64,000 bases of DNA from Chromatiales bacterium (GCA_026984045.1 JALSSV010000082.1:1-64000), one strand, 5' to 3'; positions 27,326 through 37,278 are shown, numbered from the stretch's first letter. The notes: generated by a model from the letters alone, not told the origin. Made by a program: numbers and translations.

Positions 27326-28581
27326 CCGATCACGACATCGCCCACCCCGAACAGGCCGCGGCCGGCTGGCGGCGCATCGAATGGGCCTGGCAGGAAATGC
27401 CGGTGCTGCGTGATCTGCATGACGAATTGGCGCGGACGCGGCCGCTTACCGGGCTCCGAATCAGCGGCTGCCTGCACATCACCACCGAGACGGCCAACCT
27501 CGCCCGGGTGCTCCAGGCCGCCGGGGCCGAGGTGGTGCTGTGCGCCAGCAACCCGCTCTCCACCCAGGACGACGTGGCCGCGGCCCTGGTGGAACGGCTC
27601 GCCATTCCGGTCTTCGCCCGTCACGGCGAGGACACGGAAACCTATTACCGGCACATCGAGTCGGCCATCGCCCACGAACCGCAGATCACCCTGGACGACG
27701 GGGCCGATCTGATCTCCACCCTGCACCGCCGTCACCCGGACCGGCTGGCGGGGATCCTCGGTGGCACCGAGGAGACCACCACCGGCGTGATCCGCCTGCG
27801 CGCCATGGCCGCGGACGGCGCCCTGCGCTATCCGGTGATCGCGGTCAACGACGCCATGACCAAGCACCTGTTCGACAACCGCTACGGCACCGGCCAGAGC
27901 GCCCTCGACGGGGTGATCCGCGCCACCAACATCCTGCTGGCCGGCCGCCACTTCGTGGTGGTGGGCTACGGCTGGTGCGGACGCGGCATCGCCCTGCGCG
28001 CCCGCGGCCATGGCGCCCACGTGATCGTCACCGAGGTGGATCCCCTGCGCGCCCTGGAAGCCACCATGGACGGCTACCGGGTGATGCCGCTGATCGAGGC
28101 GGCGCGGATCGCCGACTTCATCGTCACCGCCACCGGCGACAAGCACGTGGTGGACGCCGAACACCTGGCCGTGGCGAAGGACGGCTGCGTGCTGGCCAAT
28201 GCCGGCCACTTCAACGTGGAGATCAACCTGCCCGCCCTGGAGGCGATGAGCACCGGCAAGACCCGGCCACGCCCCTCGGTGGAGGAATACCGGCTCGAGG
28301 ACGGCCGCCGCCTGCGCCTGCTGGCCGAAGGCCGGCTGGTGAACCTGGCGGCGGCCGAAGGGCATCCCTCGGCGGTGATGGACATGAGTTTCGCCAACCA
28401 GGTGCTGGCCGTGCGCCATCTGGCCGCGCACGGCCGGGCGCTGCCGCCCGCGGTGCATCCGGTGCCGGCGGAACTGGATGCCGAAGTGGCCCGGCGCAAG
28501 CTGGCGGCGCTCGGGATCAACATCGACCAGCTCACCGCCGAACAGCGGCGCTACCTGGCCTCCTGGCAGGAAGGCACCTGA
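27322..28581 (+). CDS. ahcY: Adenosylhomocysteinase
   Basis: The 419-aa enzyme hydrolyses S-adenosylhomocysteine to adenosine and homocysteine. It has the NAD-binding motif [15 protein letters not shown] near residue 214. The substrate residues in [23 protein letters not shown] and [18 protein letters not shown] are intact, as is the late NAGHFNVEI. The size fits the archaeal-like class that lacks the 40-residue insert and has a shorter C-terminus. It overlaps the previous gene by four bases and the next by one. Confidence 0.96.
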   Translation: MTDHDIAHPEQAAAGWRRIEWAWQEMPVLRDLHDELARTRPLTGLRISGCLHITTETANLARVLQAAGAEVVLCASNPLSTQDDVAAALVERLAIPVFARHGEDTETYYRHIESAIAHEPQITLDDGADLISTLHRRHPDRLAGILGGTEETTTGVIRLRAMAADGALRYPVIAVNDAMTKHLFDNRYGTGQSALDGVIRATNILLAGRHFVVVGYGWCGRGIALRARGHGAHVIVTEVDPLRALEATMDGYRVMPLIEAARIADFIVTATGDKHVVDAEHLAVAKDGCVLANAGHFNVEINLPALEAMSTGKTRPRPSVEEYRLEDGRRLRLLAEGRLVNLAAAEGHPSAVMDMSFANQVLAVRHLAAHGRALPPAVHPVPAELDAEVARRKLAALGINIDQLTAEQRRYLASWQEGT

Positions 28582-29267
28582 TGAGCCGCGCCGGCGTGAA
28601 ACGCATGCTGGCCGACATTCGCAGTGAAACGGCCCTGGCCCGACGCTGGCTCGGCCGCGACACGCTCGACCCGCGAGTGCTGGAGGCCATGGCCCGCGTG
28701 CCCCGGGATCGGTTCGTGCCCGAGGAACTGCGGGATCACGCCTGGGACAACGGCCCCCTGCCCATCGGCCATGGCCAGACCATCTCCCAGCCCTTCATCG
28801 TGGCCCTGATGACCGATCTGCTGGACATCGAACCGCACCACCGCATCCTGGAAATCGGCACCGGCTCGGGATACCAGACCGCGATCCTCGCCGAACTGGC
28901 CGATCAGGTGTACACGGTGGAAGTGGTGCCGCCACTGGGCGCACAGGCAAAACGCGTTCTCGATGCGCTGGGCTACGAAAACATCCACTATCGCACCGCC
29001 GACGGCCACCTGGGCTGGCCGGAACACGCCCCCTACGACGGCATCATCGTCACCGCCGCCGCCCGCGAGATCCCCGAGGAACTGATCGCGCAACTGAAAC
29101 CGGGCGGCCGCCTGGTGATCCCCGTCGGCCCGCCGTGGACCACCCAGCAACTGCGGCGCCTCACCCGCAGGGAAGACGGCACCCTCGACGAACAGGCGAT
29201 CCTGCCGGTGGCGTTCGTGCCGCTTGTGGAGGAAGACGCCGGGCATCAGGACAGGCAAAAACCGTAG
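28581..29267 (+). CDS. pcm: Protein-L-isoaspartate O-methyltransferase
   Basis: The 228-aa enzyme methylates isoaspartyl residues, starting repair of damaged proteins, and yields S-adenosylhomocysteine, the substrate of the adjacent AhcY. The fold is Rossmann-like with GTGSGYQTAILAEL near residue 96, and the characteristic PIGHGQTISQPFIVALM block near residue 55. Its ATG overlaps the ahcY stop as TGATG. The operon of phosphoribosyltransferase, AhcY and Pcm could clear the by-product and recycle the purine. That is an inference. Confidence 0.95.
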   Translation: MSRAGVKRMLADIRSETALARRWLGRDTLDPRVLEAMARVPRDRFVPEELRDHAWDNGPLPIGHGQTISQPFIVALMTDLLDIEPHHRILEIGTGSGYQTAILAELADQVYTVEVVPPLGAQAKRVLDALGYENIHYRTADGHLGWPEHAPYDGIIVTAAAREIPEELIAQLKPGGRLVIPVGPPWTTQQLRRLTRREDGTLDEQAILPVAFVPLVEEDAGHQDRQKP

Positions 29268-29416
29268 GGTACGTTCGCAAAGCAACGCACCATGGCACGG
29301 ATTGCAAGCGGGGCGAAAGCCGGGCGAGACAGGATGGCAAAAAGCGATCCGCGGCGGCACGTCCCTGTGCCACCACGAATCGTCACTCGTGGCCTGAAAT
29401 GTTCAGGCGGACGGGT

Positions 29417-31864
29417 TCAGCGCATGCGGGTCACCGTGATGGTGCCCGATTCTCCCACATGACCGTCGGCATCGGTGGCGATGACCGTCGTGGTGGTGGG
29501 GAACCGCCCGGCCTGGAACAGGCCGGTGGCCGGGTCGATGGTGCCGGCCAGCGGATTGCTCAGCGACCAGGTATAGGGAGCCCGACCGCCGCTGGCCGTG
29601 AACTGCAGGGTCCCGAAGCGCGGCACCGAGGCGGTGAAGGGCGTGATCTCGATGACGTGATTGGCGCTGACGGTGATGTTGTCCGTGCTGCCGGCGATGC
29701 CGTCGGCATCGATGGCGGTGACGATCACCGTGCCCGGCGCCAGCGCCGTGAGCACGCCATTGGCATCGACGCTGGCCACCGCCGGATCCGATACGCTCCA
29801 GGCATAGGGCGCAGCCCCGCCCGTGGCGGTGAAGGCCAGCGTGTCGCCGACCACGAGATTCGCCGTGGCCGGGCTCACCTGCACGTCACGGACCGTAATG
29901 TCGCCGCTGGTGAGGGACAGGCCGGCTGCATCGGTGACGGTCACCTGGGTGACGCCGGCGCCCACGGCGGTCAGCAGGCCGTTGGCATCGATGGTGGCCA
30001 CGGCCAGATTTCCCGACTGCCAGGTATAAGGCGGCGTGCCACCGGTCACGCTGAACTGGAGCGTGTCGCCCACGCCCAGAATGGCGGTGACCGGATCGAT
30101 GGCCAGATCCGAGATCACGATGTCGCCCGTGCTGTCGCTGAAGCCATTGGCATCGGTAGCCGTCACCTGAACCGTGCCCGGCGCGATCCCCGTCAGCAGA
30201 CCGGTGCTCACGTCGATGCTGGCGATGGCCGGATCCGATACGGTCCACACATAGGGCGGCGTGCCGCCGCTGGCCGTGAACTGCAGGCTGCTTCCCACCT
30301 GCAGGGAGGCGGTATCGGGGCTCACCAGGACGGTGGTGACGGTCGCCGAAGCCGTGCCCTGCACGCCATTGGCATCGGTCGCGTTCACCGTGACCGTCCC
30401 GGGCACCAGGCCGGTGAGCAGGCCGCTGGCGTCGATGGCGGCGACGGCCGGATCGGACACGCTCCAGGCATAGGGCGCCGCCCCGCCGCTCGCGCTGAAT
30501 TGCACGCGGGTGCCGGCCGCGAGGGTGACTTCGGCCGGCGTCACGTCCACCCGCACCAGGCTGGCCAGGGCATTGGCGGCATTCAGGCGCCCGCCGCTGA
30601 CGGTGAGGCCGGCCAGAGCGGCCACGGCATCCACGCTGTCGAGCAGCGCGGCCTTGAGGGCCACCACGTCGAGCGTGGGATCGGCCGCCAGGAGCAGCGC
30701 CGCCGTGCCCGCCACATGGGGCGTGGCCATGGAGGTGCCACTGAAACTCGAATAGGTGTTGGCCGGAGTGGTGCTGAGAATGCTCACGCCGGGCGCGCCC
30801 AGATCCACCGTCACGGCGCCAAAGTTGGAGAAACCGGCCAGGGCATCGTTGTCATCGGTGGCTGCAACCGACACGATGTTGTCGAGATCGTAACTGGCCG
30901 GATAGCTGGGGGTGACGTCAGTATTCACGCCGTCGTTGCCCGCCGCCGCCACGAACAGGTGACCCGCGGCCTGGGCAGCGGCGATGGCGTCGTACAGGGC
31001 CTGACTGAACGCACCGCCGCCCCAGGAGTTGTTGGAGATCCGCGCGCCCATCATCACGGCATAGTCCAGGGCGCTGATGGCATCGGCGGTGCTGCCCGAG
31101 CCCCGGGCGCTGAGAAACTTCAGGGGCATGATCCGCGCCGACCAGTTCACCCCCGTCACGCCGATGCCGTTGTTGCCCACCGCGGCGATGGTGCCTGAGA
31201 CATGGGTGCCGTGATCGTTGTCGTCGAAGGGATCGTTGTCGTTGTTGACGAAATCCCAGCCCCGCACGTCGTCCACGTAACCGTTGTTGTCGTCGTCGAT
31301 CCCGTTGCCGGGAATCTCGCCGGGGTTGGTCCAGACGTTGCCGACGATATCCTCGTGGTTGTAGTCCAGGCCGGTATCGATCACCGCCACCACCACGTCG
31401 GTGCCGGTCTGGCGATCCCAGGCTTCCGGCGCGTCGATGTCGGCATCGGGCGTGCCGCCGGTCTGCCCGGTGTTGTGCAAACCGTACAGCTCGGGAAAGC
31501 GCGGATCATCGGGCAGCACCGTGGCCTGCACCCGGTAATCGGGCTCGGCGTACCTCACTCCGGCGCTGGCCTGCAGGCGGGCACGGGCAGCGTCCATGGA
31601 CATGCCGCTGCGCACCTTGACCAGGGTGAGCCCCTGGACCAGCCGGAACCGTCGCTGGGCCTCGCAGCCGGCCGCCGTGAGCAGCTGCCGTTGCCTGGCG
31701 GCATCCACACCGGCCTCGAAGCGCACCAGCAGGGTATCGGGGGTTAAGGATTCGGCGTCGGGCTGCAGGCCGACCACCGCACCGGCCATGCCCGGCAGCA
31801 GCAGCCAGATCCACAGCCCGGCAAGGAACAGAAAGTGAAAGCGTGAACGGAATTCGGTTCTCAT
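29417..31864 (-). CDS. Secreted S8 subtilisin-like protease with five Ig-like repeats
   Basis: The 815-aa protein has a signal peptide (about 1-28), an inhibitor-I9-like propeptide (about 40-110), an S8 catalytic domain (about 120-430) and five Ig-like repeats of about 72-80 residues. The triad is Asp163 (VIDTGLD), His218 (NDHGTHVSG) and Ser378 (SGTSMATPH). The repeats have the pattern LQFTASGGAPPYTWS and look like bacterial Ig group 2 domains, suited to surface or extracellular use. The GGAGG site supports the ATG at 31864. The gene lies 118 bases downstream of the oxidase and may be co-transcribed with it. No sorting signal is seen. Confidence 0.9.
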   Translation of the reverse strand: MRTEFRSRFHFLFLAGLWIWLLLPGMAGAVVGLQPDAESLTPDTLLVRFEAGVDAARQRQLLTAAGCEAQRRFRLVQGLTLVKVRSGMSMDAARARLQASAGVRYAEPDYRVQATVLPDDPRFPELYGLHNTGQTGGTPDADIDAPEAWDRQTGTDVVVAVIDTGLDYNHEDIVGNVWTNPGEIPGNGIDDDNNGYVDDVRGWDFVNNDNDPFDDNDHGTHVSGTIAAVGNNGIGVTGVNWSARIMPLKFLSARGSGSTADAISALDYAVMMGARISNNSWGGGAFSQALYDAIAAAQAAGHLFVAAAGNDGVNTDVTPSYPASYDLDNIVSVAATDDNDALAGFSNFGAVTVDLGAPGVSILSTTPANTYSSFSGTSMATPHVAGTAALLLAADPTLDVVALKAALLDSVDAVAALAGLTVSGGRLNAANALASLVRVDVTPAEVTLAAGTRVQFSASGGAAPYAWSVSDPAVAAIDASGLLTGLVPGTVTVNATDANGVQGTASATVTTVLVSPDTASLQVGSSLQFTASGGTPPYVWTVSDPAIASIDVSTGLLTGIAPGTVQVTATDANGFSDSTGDIVISDLAIDPVTAILGVGDTLQFSVTGGTPPYTWQSGNLAVATIDANGLLTAVGAGVTQVTVTDAAGLSLTSGDITVRDVQVSPATANLVVGDTLAFTATGGAAPYAWSVSDPAVASVDANGVLTALAPGTVIVTAIDADGIAGSTDNITVSANHVIEITPFTASVPRFGTLQFTASGGRAPYTWSLSNPLAGTIDPATGLFQAGRFPTTTTVIATDADGHVGESGTITVTRMR

Positions 31865-31982
31865 CGTCGTGTCCTCCGGAAATGAAAATCGGGAGTGCAA
31901 CCGACGACAGCAGGGTCGGACCACTTGCAAGGTGACGGGCACGGCACCGGCCGTGCCCGTCTTGCCGATCGAGGGTTCCCCC

Positions 31983-33440
31983 TCACTCCACCACGATGAA
32001 CTGGGTCATCATGGCGTGATCCTCGTGCTCGAGGATGTGGCAGTGCATCATGTAGGCGGTGGTAATCTCGTTGGGATCGCCCACATAGTCGTCGAAGCGG
32101 CCAATGACCCGTACCGTCCCACCGGGTGGCACCTTGAACGTATCCTTCCACCCGGCATCCTCCGGCGCCGGCGGCCGCCCGTTCACGTCCAGGACCTGCC
32201 ACATGATGTCGTGGATGTGTACCGGATGCATCATGCCCGTGCGGTTGACCAGCTCCCAGATTTCGGTGGTTCCCACCCGCGGGAAGGCATCTACCCGGTT
32301 TTCGTCATAAGGCTGACCGTTGATCACCCAGGGCGTGCCGCCACCACCGCCCATGCTGAACACCCAGCGACGCGTCTGAACCGCCGCGGCGGGGTCCAGG
32401 CGCTCGATCTGTCGCAGGAATGACGGAATCACGCTGGGGTCGTCCTCCACCCGCACCACGTCGAAACGCATGATCTGGGCGGTACCGCCGCTGCCGGCGG
32501 TGTTTTCGAGAATGATCTGATCTCCCACGCTGGCCTGGCCGAAATCGATGATCACGTCGAGCCGCTCCGCCGGGGCGATATCGAGGCTGGTTCGGGTCAC
32601 CGGCGCTTCCAGCAGACCGCCGTCGGAGCCGATCTGCACGAAGCTCGCTCCGTTGCTCAGCCGCAGGTTGTAGCGGCGGGCATTGGAACCGTTGAGGATC
32701 CGGAAGCGGTAACGTGCCGTGCCGACTTCGAAATAGGGATAGGGCGTGCCGTTGACGAGAATGGTGTCGCCCAGCTCGCCCATGATGTTGTCGCGGTAGA
32801 TCAGCGAGCCGTCGGCGGCGAAGGTCCTGTCCTGGATCACGATGGCCACCTCGTGGTCACCTGAAGGCAGGCCCAGCGAACGTTCATAATCATCGGAGAT
32901 GAGGTAGAAACCGGCCAGGCCGGCATAGACCTGGTCTCCGGTCACGTCCATGGTGTGATCGTGATACCAGAGCGTGGCCGGCACCTGCTTGTTGGTGTAG
33001 TAGTAGTCCTTGGAGGTGCCGGGATCCACGTTATCGACGGGATGGCCGTCGTTGCCCGCCGGCATGTGACCGCCGTGCAGGTGGGTGGTGGTACGCACGT
33101 TGGTCTCGTTGATCTGCCGCACGATCACTTCCTGGTTGCTGTCCACCGTGATGGTCGGCCCCGGCGTCATGCCGTCATAGCCGAGAATGTCGGTCTGCAG
33201 GCCGGGGAGAATCTCCACACTGGCATTGCGCTGCCGGATTTCATAGATGGGGCGACCGGCGACATCCGTACCAACCGGCTGGGCCACGGGCGGGATGTTC
33301 AGCGGCAATTCGAAGAGCGGCACGGTGGTACTGCCGCCACCGCCAGCGCTACCCATGCGGGCCAGCCCGGTGCGGGCCAGCAGCAGGGCCGGCGCGGCGG
33401 CACCGACGGTCTTGAGAAATCTGCGACGGGATGTGGTCAT
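31983..33440 (-). CDS. Multicopper oxidase, Tat-exported
   Basis: The 485-aa protein has a twin-arginine signal (SRRRFLKTVGAAAPALLLA). All four copper-binding motifs are present: THLHGGHMP, WYHDHTMD, MHPVHIHDIMWQ and HCHILEHEDHAMM. The last one has a Met axial ligand at the type 1 copper, as in bilirubin oxidase and CotA. The fold should oxidise phenols, metals or copper(I). The GGAGG ribosome-binding site fits. It is divergent from a Crp/Fnr regulator and leads the S8 protease gene. Confidence 0.93.
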   Translation of the reverse strand: MTTSRRRFLKTVGAAAPALLLARTGLARMGSAGGGGSTTVPLFELPLNIPPVAQPVGTDVAGRPIYEIRQRNASVEILPGLQTDILGYDGMTPGPTITVDSNQEVIVRQINETNVRTTTHLHGGHMPAGNDGHPVDNVDPGTSKDYYYTNKQVPATLWYHDHTMDVTGDQVYAGLAGFYLISDDYERSLGLPSGDHEVAIVIQDRTFAADGSLIYRDNIMGELGDTILVNGTPYPYFEVGTARYRFRILNGSNARRYNLRLSNGASFVQIGSDGGLLEAPVTRTSLDIAPAERLDVIIDFGQASVGDQIILENTAGSGGTAQIMRFDVVRVEDDPSVIPSFLRQIERLDPAAAVQTRRWVFSMGGGGGTPWVINGQPYDENRVDAFPRVGTTEIWELVNRTGMMHPVHIHDIMWQVLDVNGRPPAPEDAGWKDTFKVPPGGTVRVIGRFDDYVGDPNEITTAYMMHCHILEHEDHAMMTQFIVVE

Positions 33441-33742
33441 GTTGAGGCTTCCTCCACGGTTGGTGCCATGCCCGGGGGGGCTGGCATGGATTTCTTGTTG
33501 TGTTTGCGGAATGTCCGCGCCGGAGAACCCTAGCCGAACCCCGACTTCGGAATCTGTATCCCCCGTCTGGAACTTTTGACACAGAAGCCGTGGCCCCGGC
33601 TGGGGTAAGGTTGCGGAAGTACCCGTCGTTCCTGCAGAAGTTCCCCTGACATCCTCAGGGTCGTTGCGGGAGGGTTTTTGCGGAATTTGTGGAAGGCGTC
33701 ACAGGTTTTGCCACTGACGAGGCTTTCTGGAGGGTACACACC
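33441..33742. other. Divergent regulatory region, oxidase and regulator
   Basis: This 302-base gap separates the oxidase (minus) and the Crp/Fnr gene (plus). It holds a TTGACA hexamer at 33576-33581 without a well-spaced -10. It also contains a short dyad CCCTGA-CATCC-TCAGGG at 33644-33660, which may be an operator. No ORF is supported. Confidence 0.45.
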
Positions 33743-34432
33743 ATGGACATGACCATCGAATCGCCCAAGGCCGGTTCTGCGGATTCCTCGACACTCGAGG
33801 ATCTGCTCGCCCAACCCTGGGCCGGCATCTTCGACATCCATCAGCAAAGGCGGATCCCGGCCGGTACCTATCTGTTTCGGGAAGGCGAGACCTGCGCCCA
33901 TTTCATGTGGCTGCTGGAAGGTGCGGTTCGGGTCTTCAAGCACTCCCCGGCCGGTCGCGAGATCACCCTCTACCGGGTCCATCCCGGCGAGCTGTGCGTG
34001 CTGAGCCTGCAATGCCTGCTGTCCGGCAGCGGTTTTCCGGCCGTGGCGGTGGCCGAAACCCGGCTGCGGGGCCTGGTCCTCGGCCGCGCCGACTTCCTCC
34101 AGGCCATCGATGATTCCGCGGAATTTCGTCGCTATCTGCTGAACACCCTGTCCCGACGTCTGGCCGACGTGGTGCAACTGGTCTCGGACGTGACCTTCCA
34201 GCGCCTGGAACTGCGGCTGAGCTGCCTGCTCGGCAAGCTGTTCCGCCAATCGGAAGGGAGGCCACTGCAGATCACCCATGCCCGGCTGGCCCACGAACTC
34301 GGCACCACCCGGGAGATGATCAGCCGGATCCTCAAGTCGCTCGAACAGCGCCGGTGCATCCGTCTCTCACGGGGTGAAATCGAATTGCTGTCGGCCGAGG
34401 AACTGAGCCTGGACATGGCGTCGGCGTTGTGA
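33743..34432 (+). CDS. Crp/Fnr family transcriptional regulator
   Basis: The 229-aa protein has an N-terminal cyclic-nucleotide-like domain (about 25-140) and a C-terminal winged helix (about 150-225). The recognition region is ARLAHELGTTREMISRILKS, typical of the family. It lacks the N-terminal four-Cys cluster of Fnr, so it is not an iron-sulfur oxygen sensor, and no cAMP-binding signature is clear. The GGAGG site supports the ATG at 33743 over the upstream one. It may control the divergent oxidase-protease genes; this is context-based. Confidence 0.88.
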   Translation: MDMTIESPKAGSADSSTLEDLLAQPWAGIFDIHQQRRIPAGTYLFREGETCAHFMWLLEGAVRVFKHSPAGREITLYRVHPGELCVLSLQCLLSGSGFPAVAVAETRLRGLVLGRADFLQAIDDSAEFRRYLLNTLSRRLADVVQLVSDVTFQRLELRLSCLLGKLFRQSEGRPLQITHARLAHELGTTREMISRILKSLEQRRCIRLSRGEIELLSAEELSLDMASAL

Positions 34433-34495
34433 CCCGACGCTCGTCATGTTGAAGGGTTGCCGAATGGAAACGGCGCACTGCGGCGCGAGCGCGCC

Positions 34496-35185
34496 CTACC
34501 GGCCGACCGGCACGCCGGCGGCGGACAGGCGGTGGTAGTGCACGACCTTCTCGATCAACAGCCAGTGGAATCCCATGCCGAAGAGCACGGCCACGTGAAA
34601 CAGCTCGTGGCCGCCGATGACGCCCGGAACCAGTTCGGGGGGATGAAGGAAGTCGACGACCGCGCCGGCGGTGAAGGCGATGGCTCCATAGATCAACGGC
34701 TTGAGGAAACGGGTGCCGTGCCAGCGGTACAGGGCCACGGCGGAGAGGATCCCCATCCAGCCCAGGCCCAGGTACATCAGCAGGCCGAGGCCTTCGGGGA
34801 GTTCGTCGAAGTAGATGCTCTTGAGGGTGAGGCCGGCGATGGCCAGCCCCCAGACCAGCGCCAGGATCCCCCAGCGCCAGAAGCCGCGGAACAGCAGGAT
34901 GTGCAGGGGCGTGAAGGTGCCGGCGATCTGAATGAAGATGGCGGCATGATCCAGCCGCTGCAGCACCAGCCGCGGCGTGCCGCCCGGATCGAGCAGGTGG
35001 AACACGCCGCTCATGGCCAGCAGGAACACGCAGGCGAACACGTACACGGCCAGCGAGGCGAGACGCGCCGCATGGCCGCGCGCCCGCAGCAGCAGGGCGA
35101 CGCCGAAACCGGTGAAGGCGGCAATGGGCAGCAGATGGGAAAGGGAACTGAAGGGCTCGGCGAAGCCGGGAATGGCCTGAATCAA
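34496..35185 (-). CDS. Hemolysin III/PAQR family membrane protein
   Basis: The 229-aa protein has seven predicted helices and the HlyIII/PAQR motifs: SGVFHLL with a Ser and His, RLDHAAIFIQIAGTFTP, and the late GGHELFHVAV. These zinc-site His residues suggest hydrolase or ceramidase-like chemistry, and family members in bacteria affect membrane lipids. It is not necessarily a hemolysin. It is a lone gene, convergent with the Crp gene. Confidence 0.9.
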   Translation of the reverse strand: MIQAIPGFAEPFSSLSHLLPIAAFTGFGVALLLRARGHAARLASLAVYVFACVFLLAMSGVFHLLDPGGTPRLVLQRLDHAAIFIQIAGTFTPLHILLFRGFWRWGILALVWGLAIAGLTLKSIYFDELPEGLGLLMYLGLGWMGILSAVALYRWHGTRFLKPLIYGAIAFTAGAVVDFLHPPELVPGVIGGHELFHVAVLFGMGFHWLLIEKVVHYHRLSAAGVPVGR

Positions 35186-35316
35186 GGGGAAACGTCCTGA
35201 AATGGTCGACGGCCACGTGCACCGTCACCATTCAGCATACGCCATTTCCGGTCAAAGTAAAGGCGTTTCCACGAATCCGGCGCAGGTTCAGGTTCGAGTT
35301 GGCGAACCCTCCATTT

Positions 35317-35331
35317 GGCACGCCCTTGAGG
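35317..35331 (+). repeat. Fragment of the 200-bp palindromic element
   Basis: The 15 bases GGCACGCCCTTGAGG equal the start of the palindrome arm in copy 3 (41244-41258). The upstream bases back to about 35267 look weakly related to its left flank. No palindrome or right end remains. It is probably a relic. Confidence 0.3.
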
Positions 35332-35364
35332 GTCGGCGGGCACGCTGAAGCCGAGCGCCCAATA

Positions 35365-37059
35365 TCACGCCGGCTCGCGGGTGAACCAGCGCCAGAGATG
35401 GCCGGCGGGATGTTCCTCGCCGGTGATCACGTAGTTGAGCACGTTGTCGTTGCCGCGCACCCATTCCATCATCCAGCGGGCATGGGGATGGCCGCAGAAC
35501 AGCAGCCGATCCCCCGAGCGCAGGGGGAAGTCGGCATCGGGCAGAAGGATGTCCTCGCCGCCCCGTTCACACAGCAGCGGGATACAGGGCAGGCTGCGGT
35601 TCCGATCCCGGGGGTCGCGGCAGACGTGGTCCAGGCGCAGATCCCCTTCGCGCCGGGCGCGGGCATAGAGCGCCGGCGCGTCGCCGGGCGTGATGTCCAC
35701 CTCCCAGGTGACCGGGGCCCGGTCTTCCACCACCCCGTAGATCCGGCTGTTGAGCCGGTTGGCCCAGTCGTTGTCCTGCTGCCGGGCCAGGCGCAGGAAG
35801 GTTTCCAGCAGCGGGGTCTGGATCAGGGCGAAGATCTTGTGGGCGATGATGCTGCCACGGCGCATGATGAGATCCAGCTTCGCGGCGCGGAAGATGGCAT
35901 CGTTGCTGCGCGAGTTCTGGCGGGCCACCCGGAACAGCTTCGGGTTGAGATCCCGCGCGGTCATGAGGATCGACAGGTTGTTGGCGTCGTCGTCGGTGCC
36001 GGCCACGATCCCCACCGCCTCGTCCACGCCCGCCAGGCGCAGGGTCTCGGCCTCGGTGCCCAGCCCCTTGACCGTACCCGGCGGCGCGCCGGCCGCTTCC
36101 GGCCGGGCCTCGATGACGGTGACTTCGATGTTCTCCTGGCGCAGGCGTTCATAGACCGCCTTGCCGAAGCGGCCGTAGCCGCAGAGGATCCACTTGCCAT
36201 GGGGCGGGTAGAGCGGCTCGAGCAACGCCTCGCCGGGCACCGCGGTCATCCATTCGTAGAGCAGGTAGGTGCCGGGCGAATGCAGGGCCAGGGCCAGACG
36301 GCCGGCGAAGGTGTCGAAGGGGTTGATGATGTGGTTGGCGCCGAAGGAGGCGATGTTGGCTTCCGTCTCCCGGGTCTCGGCGCGAGCGATGGTGGTCAGG
36401 TGGGGATTGAGCAGGTTGCTGGTGATGGCCACCTGCAGGTTCACCGCGTCCACGTTGGTCAGGGCCACCACGCCGATGCAGCGGGGATTCTTCAGGCCCG
36501 CCTTGCACAGGTTGTCGGGCTCGGCGGCGTCGGCGCACAGGGCCGGCACGTAGCTGCGCAGATCGGCCAGTTCCAGGGCATCGATCCGCTCCTGGCGCTT
36601 TTCCACCACCACCGCATTGAAGCCGGCATCGGTCAGGGCCCGCACCAGCATGCTGCCCGTGTCGCCATAGCCGCAGACCAGGTAGAAGGGATCGCGGATC
36701 CGGCGCACGGCGCGCAGGAAGGCCTGCTCGGTGAGCAGGCGCCGGAAGCCCGGATCCTGCAGGGCCGAGAGCAGCGAACCAATGCCGTAGAGCCAGGCCA
36801 CCACGGTGGCATAGATGGAGACGGTGGCCCACAGGCGCTGGGCATCGGTGAAGGGGTAGGGGATCTCGCCGAAACCGATGGTGGTGCCCATGAAGCTGAC
36901 GAAGTAGAAGGCATGGAAGAAATCCATGCGCCAGGGGCGGCCCTGATCGTCCATCCCCGGAATCAGGGTGAAGCCGAGAATGGAGACGGCATACACCAGG
37001 ATCAGGACGATCAGCGGCGAATGCAGGCGCCGCAGCAGGAGGAAGACGATGTTGGGCAT
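35365..37059 (-). CDS. Potassium channel with two RCK (TrkA-N) domains
   Basis: The 564-aa protein has two N-terminal helices with a pore loop (about residues 10-100). The selectivity filter reads TTIGFGEIPY. Two NAD-binding RCK domains follow, one from about 115 (LVCGYGDTGSMLVRAL) and one from about 290 (ILCGYGRFGKAVYERL). A C-terminal TrkA-C-like module follows from about 480. It should form a ligand-gated K+ channel. The AGGAG site gives the ATG at 37059. A palindromic element begins 20 bases upstream, so transcription from DUF6394 would cross it. Confidence 0.92.
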   Translation of the reverse strand: MPNIVFLLLRRLHSPLIVLILVYAVSILGFTLIPGMDDQGRPWRMDFFHAFYFVSFMGTTIGFGEIPYPFTDAQRLWATVSIYATVVAWLYGIGSLLSALQDPGFRRLLTEQAFLRAVRRIRDPFYLVCGYGDTGSMLVRALTDAGFNAVVVEKRQERIDALELADLRSYVPALCADAAEPDNLCKAGLKNPRCIGVVALTNVDAVNLQVAITSNLLNPHLTTIARAETRETEANIASFGANHIINPFDTFAGRLALALHSPGTYLLYEWMTAVPGEALLEPLYPPHGKWILCGYGRFGKAVYERLRQENIEVTVIEARPEAAGAPPGTVKGLGTEAETLRLAGVDEAVGIVAGTDDDANNLSILMTARDLNPKLFRVARQNSRSNDAIFRAAKLDLIMRRGSIIAHKIFALIQTPLLETFLRLARQQDNDWANRLNSRIYGVVEDRAPVTWEVDITPGDAPALYARARREGDLRLDHVCRDPRDRNRSLPCIPLLCERGGEDILLPDADFPLRSGDRLLFCGHPHARWMMEWVRGNDNVLNYVITGEEHPAGHLWRWFTREPA

Positions 37060-37078
37060 GAATGCGCTCCTAAATAAG

Positions 37079-37278
37079 TGTTCCGAATCCTCGGACACCT
37101 TAAGCTGAAGCAACAAGAACCAGACACGCCCTCAAGGGGGGACAGATCGTTTCGTGACACGCTGTGAATACATCCTTGTAAGCTCTACGGCCGCATCCCT
37201 GCGGCCGAAGGTCACGAAACGATCTGTCCCCCCTTGAGGGCTTCATGCTTGTCACTGAATGTAGGGGGATTCCGAACA
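37079..37278. mobile_element. Palindromic 200-bp element, copy 2
   Basis: Ends TGTTCCGAATCCTC (37079-37092) and its complement at 37265-37278 (12 of 14). The internal palindrome has perfect 31-bp arms at 37128-37158 and 37211-37241. The head between them is nearly the same as in the other copies, with TACATCCTTGTA and CGGCCGCATCCCTGCGGCCG hairpins. The stem centre differs from the other copies. It lies 20 bases upstream of the potassium channel start, inside the gap to DUF6394, and could modulate its expression. Confidence 0.75.

Noticed and set aside
27277-28458. Long minus-strand frame opposite ahcY
   Set aside because: It is a shadow of the strong ahcY coding sequence, with no ribosome-binding site or known domain.
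29135-31198. Long open frame opposite the S8 protease gene
   Set aside because: It is antisense to a gene with an intact catalytic triad. Its Gly/Ala/His/Arg-rich composition is typical of GC-rich shadow frames.
34496-35185. Hemolysin as a toxin call
   Set aside because: The HlyIII/PAQR family name is historical. The motifs point to a membrane zinc hydrolase-like protein, so no toxin role is claimed.
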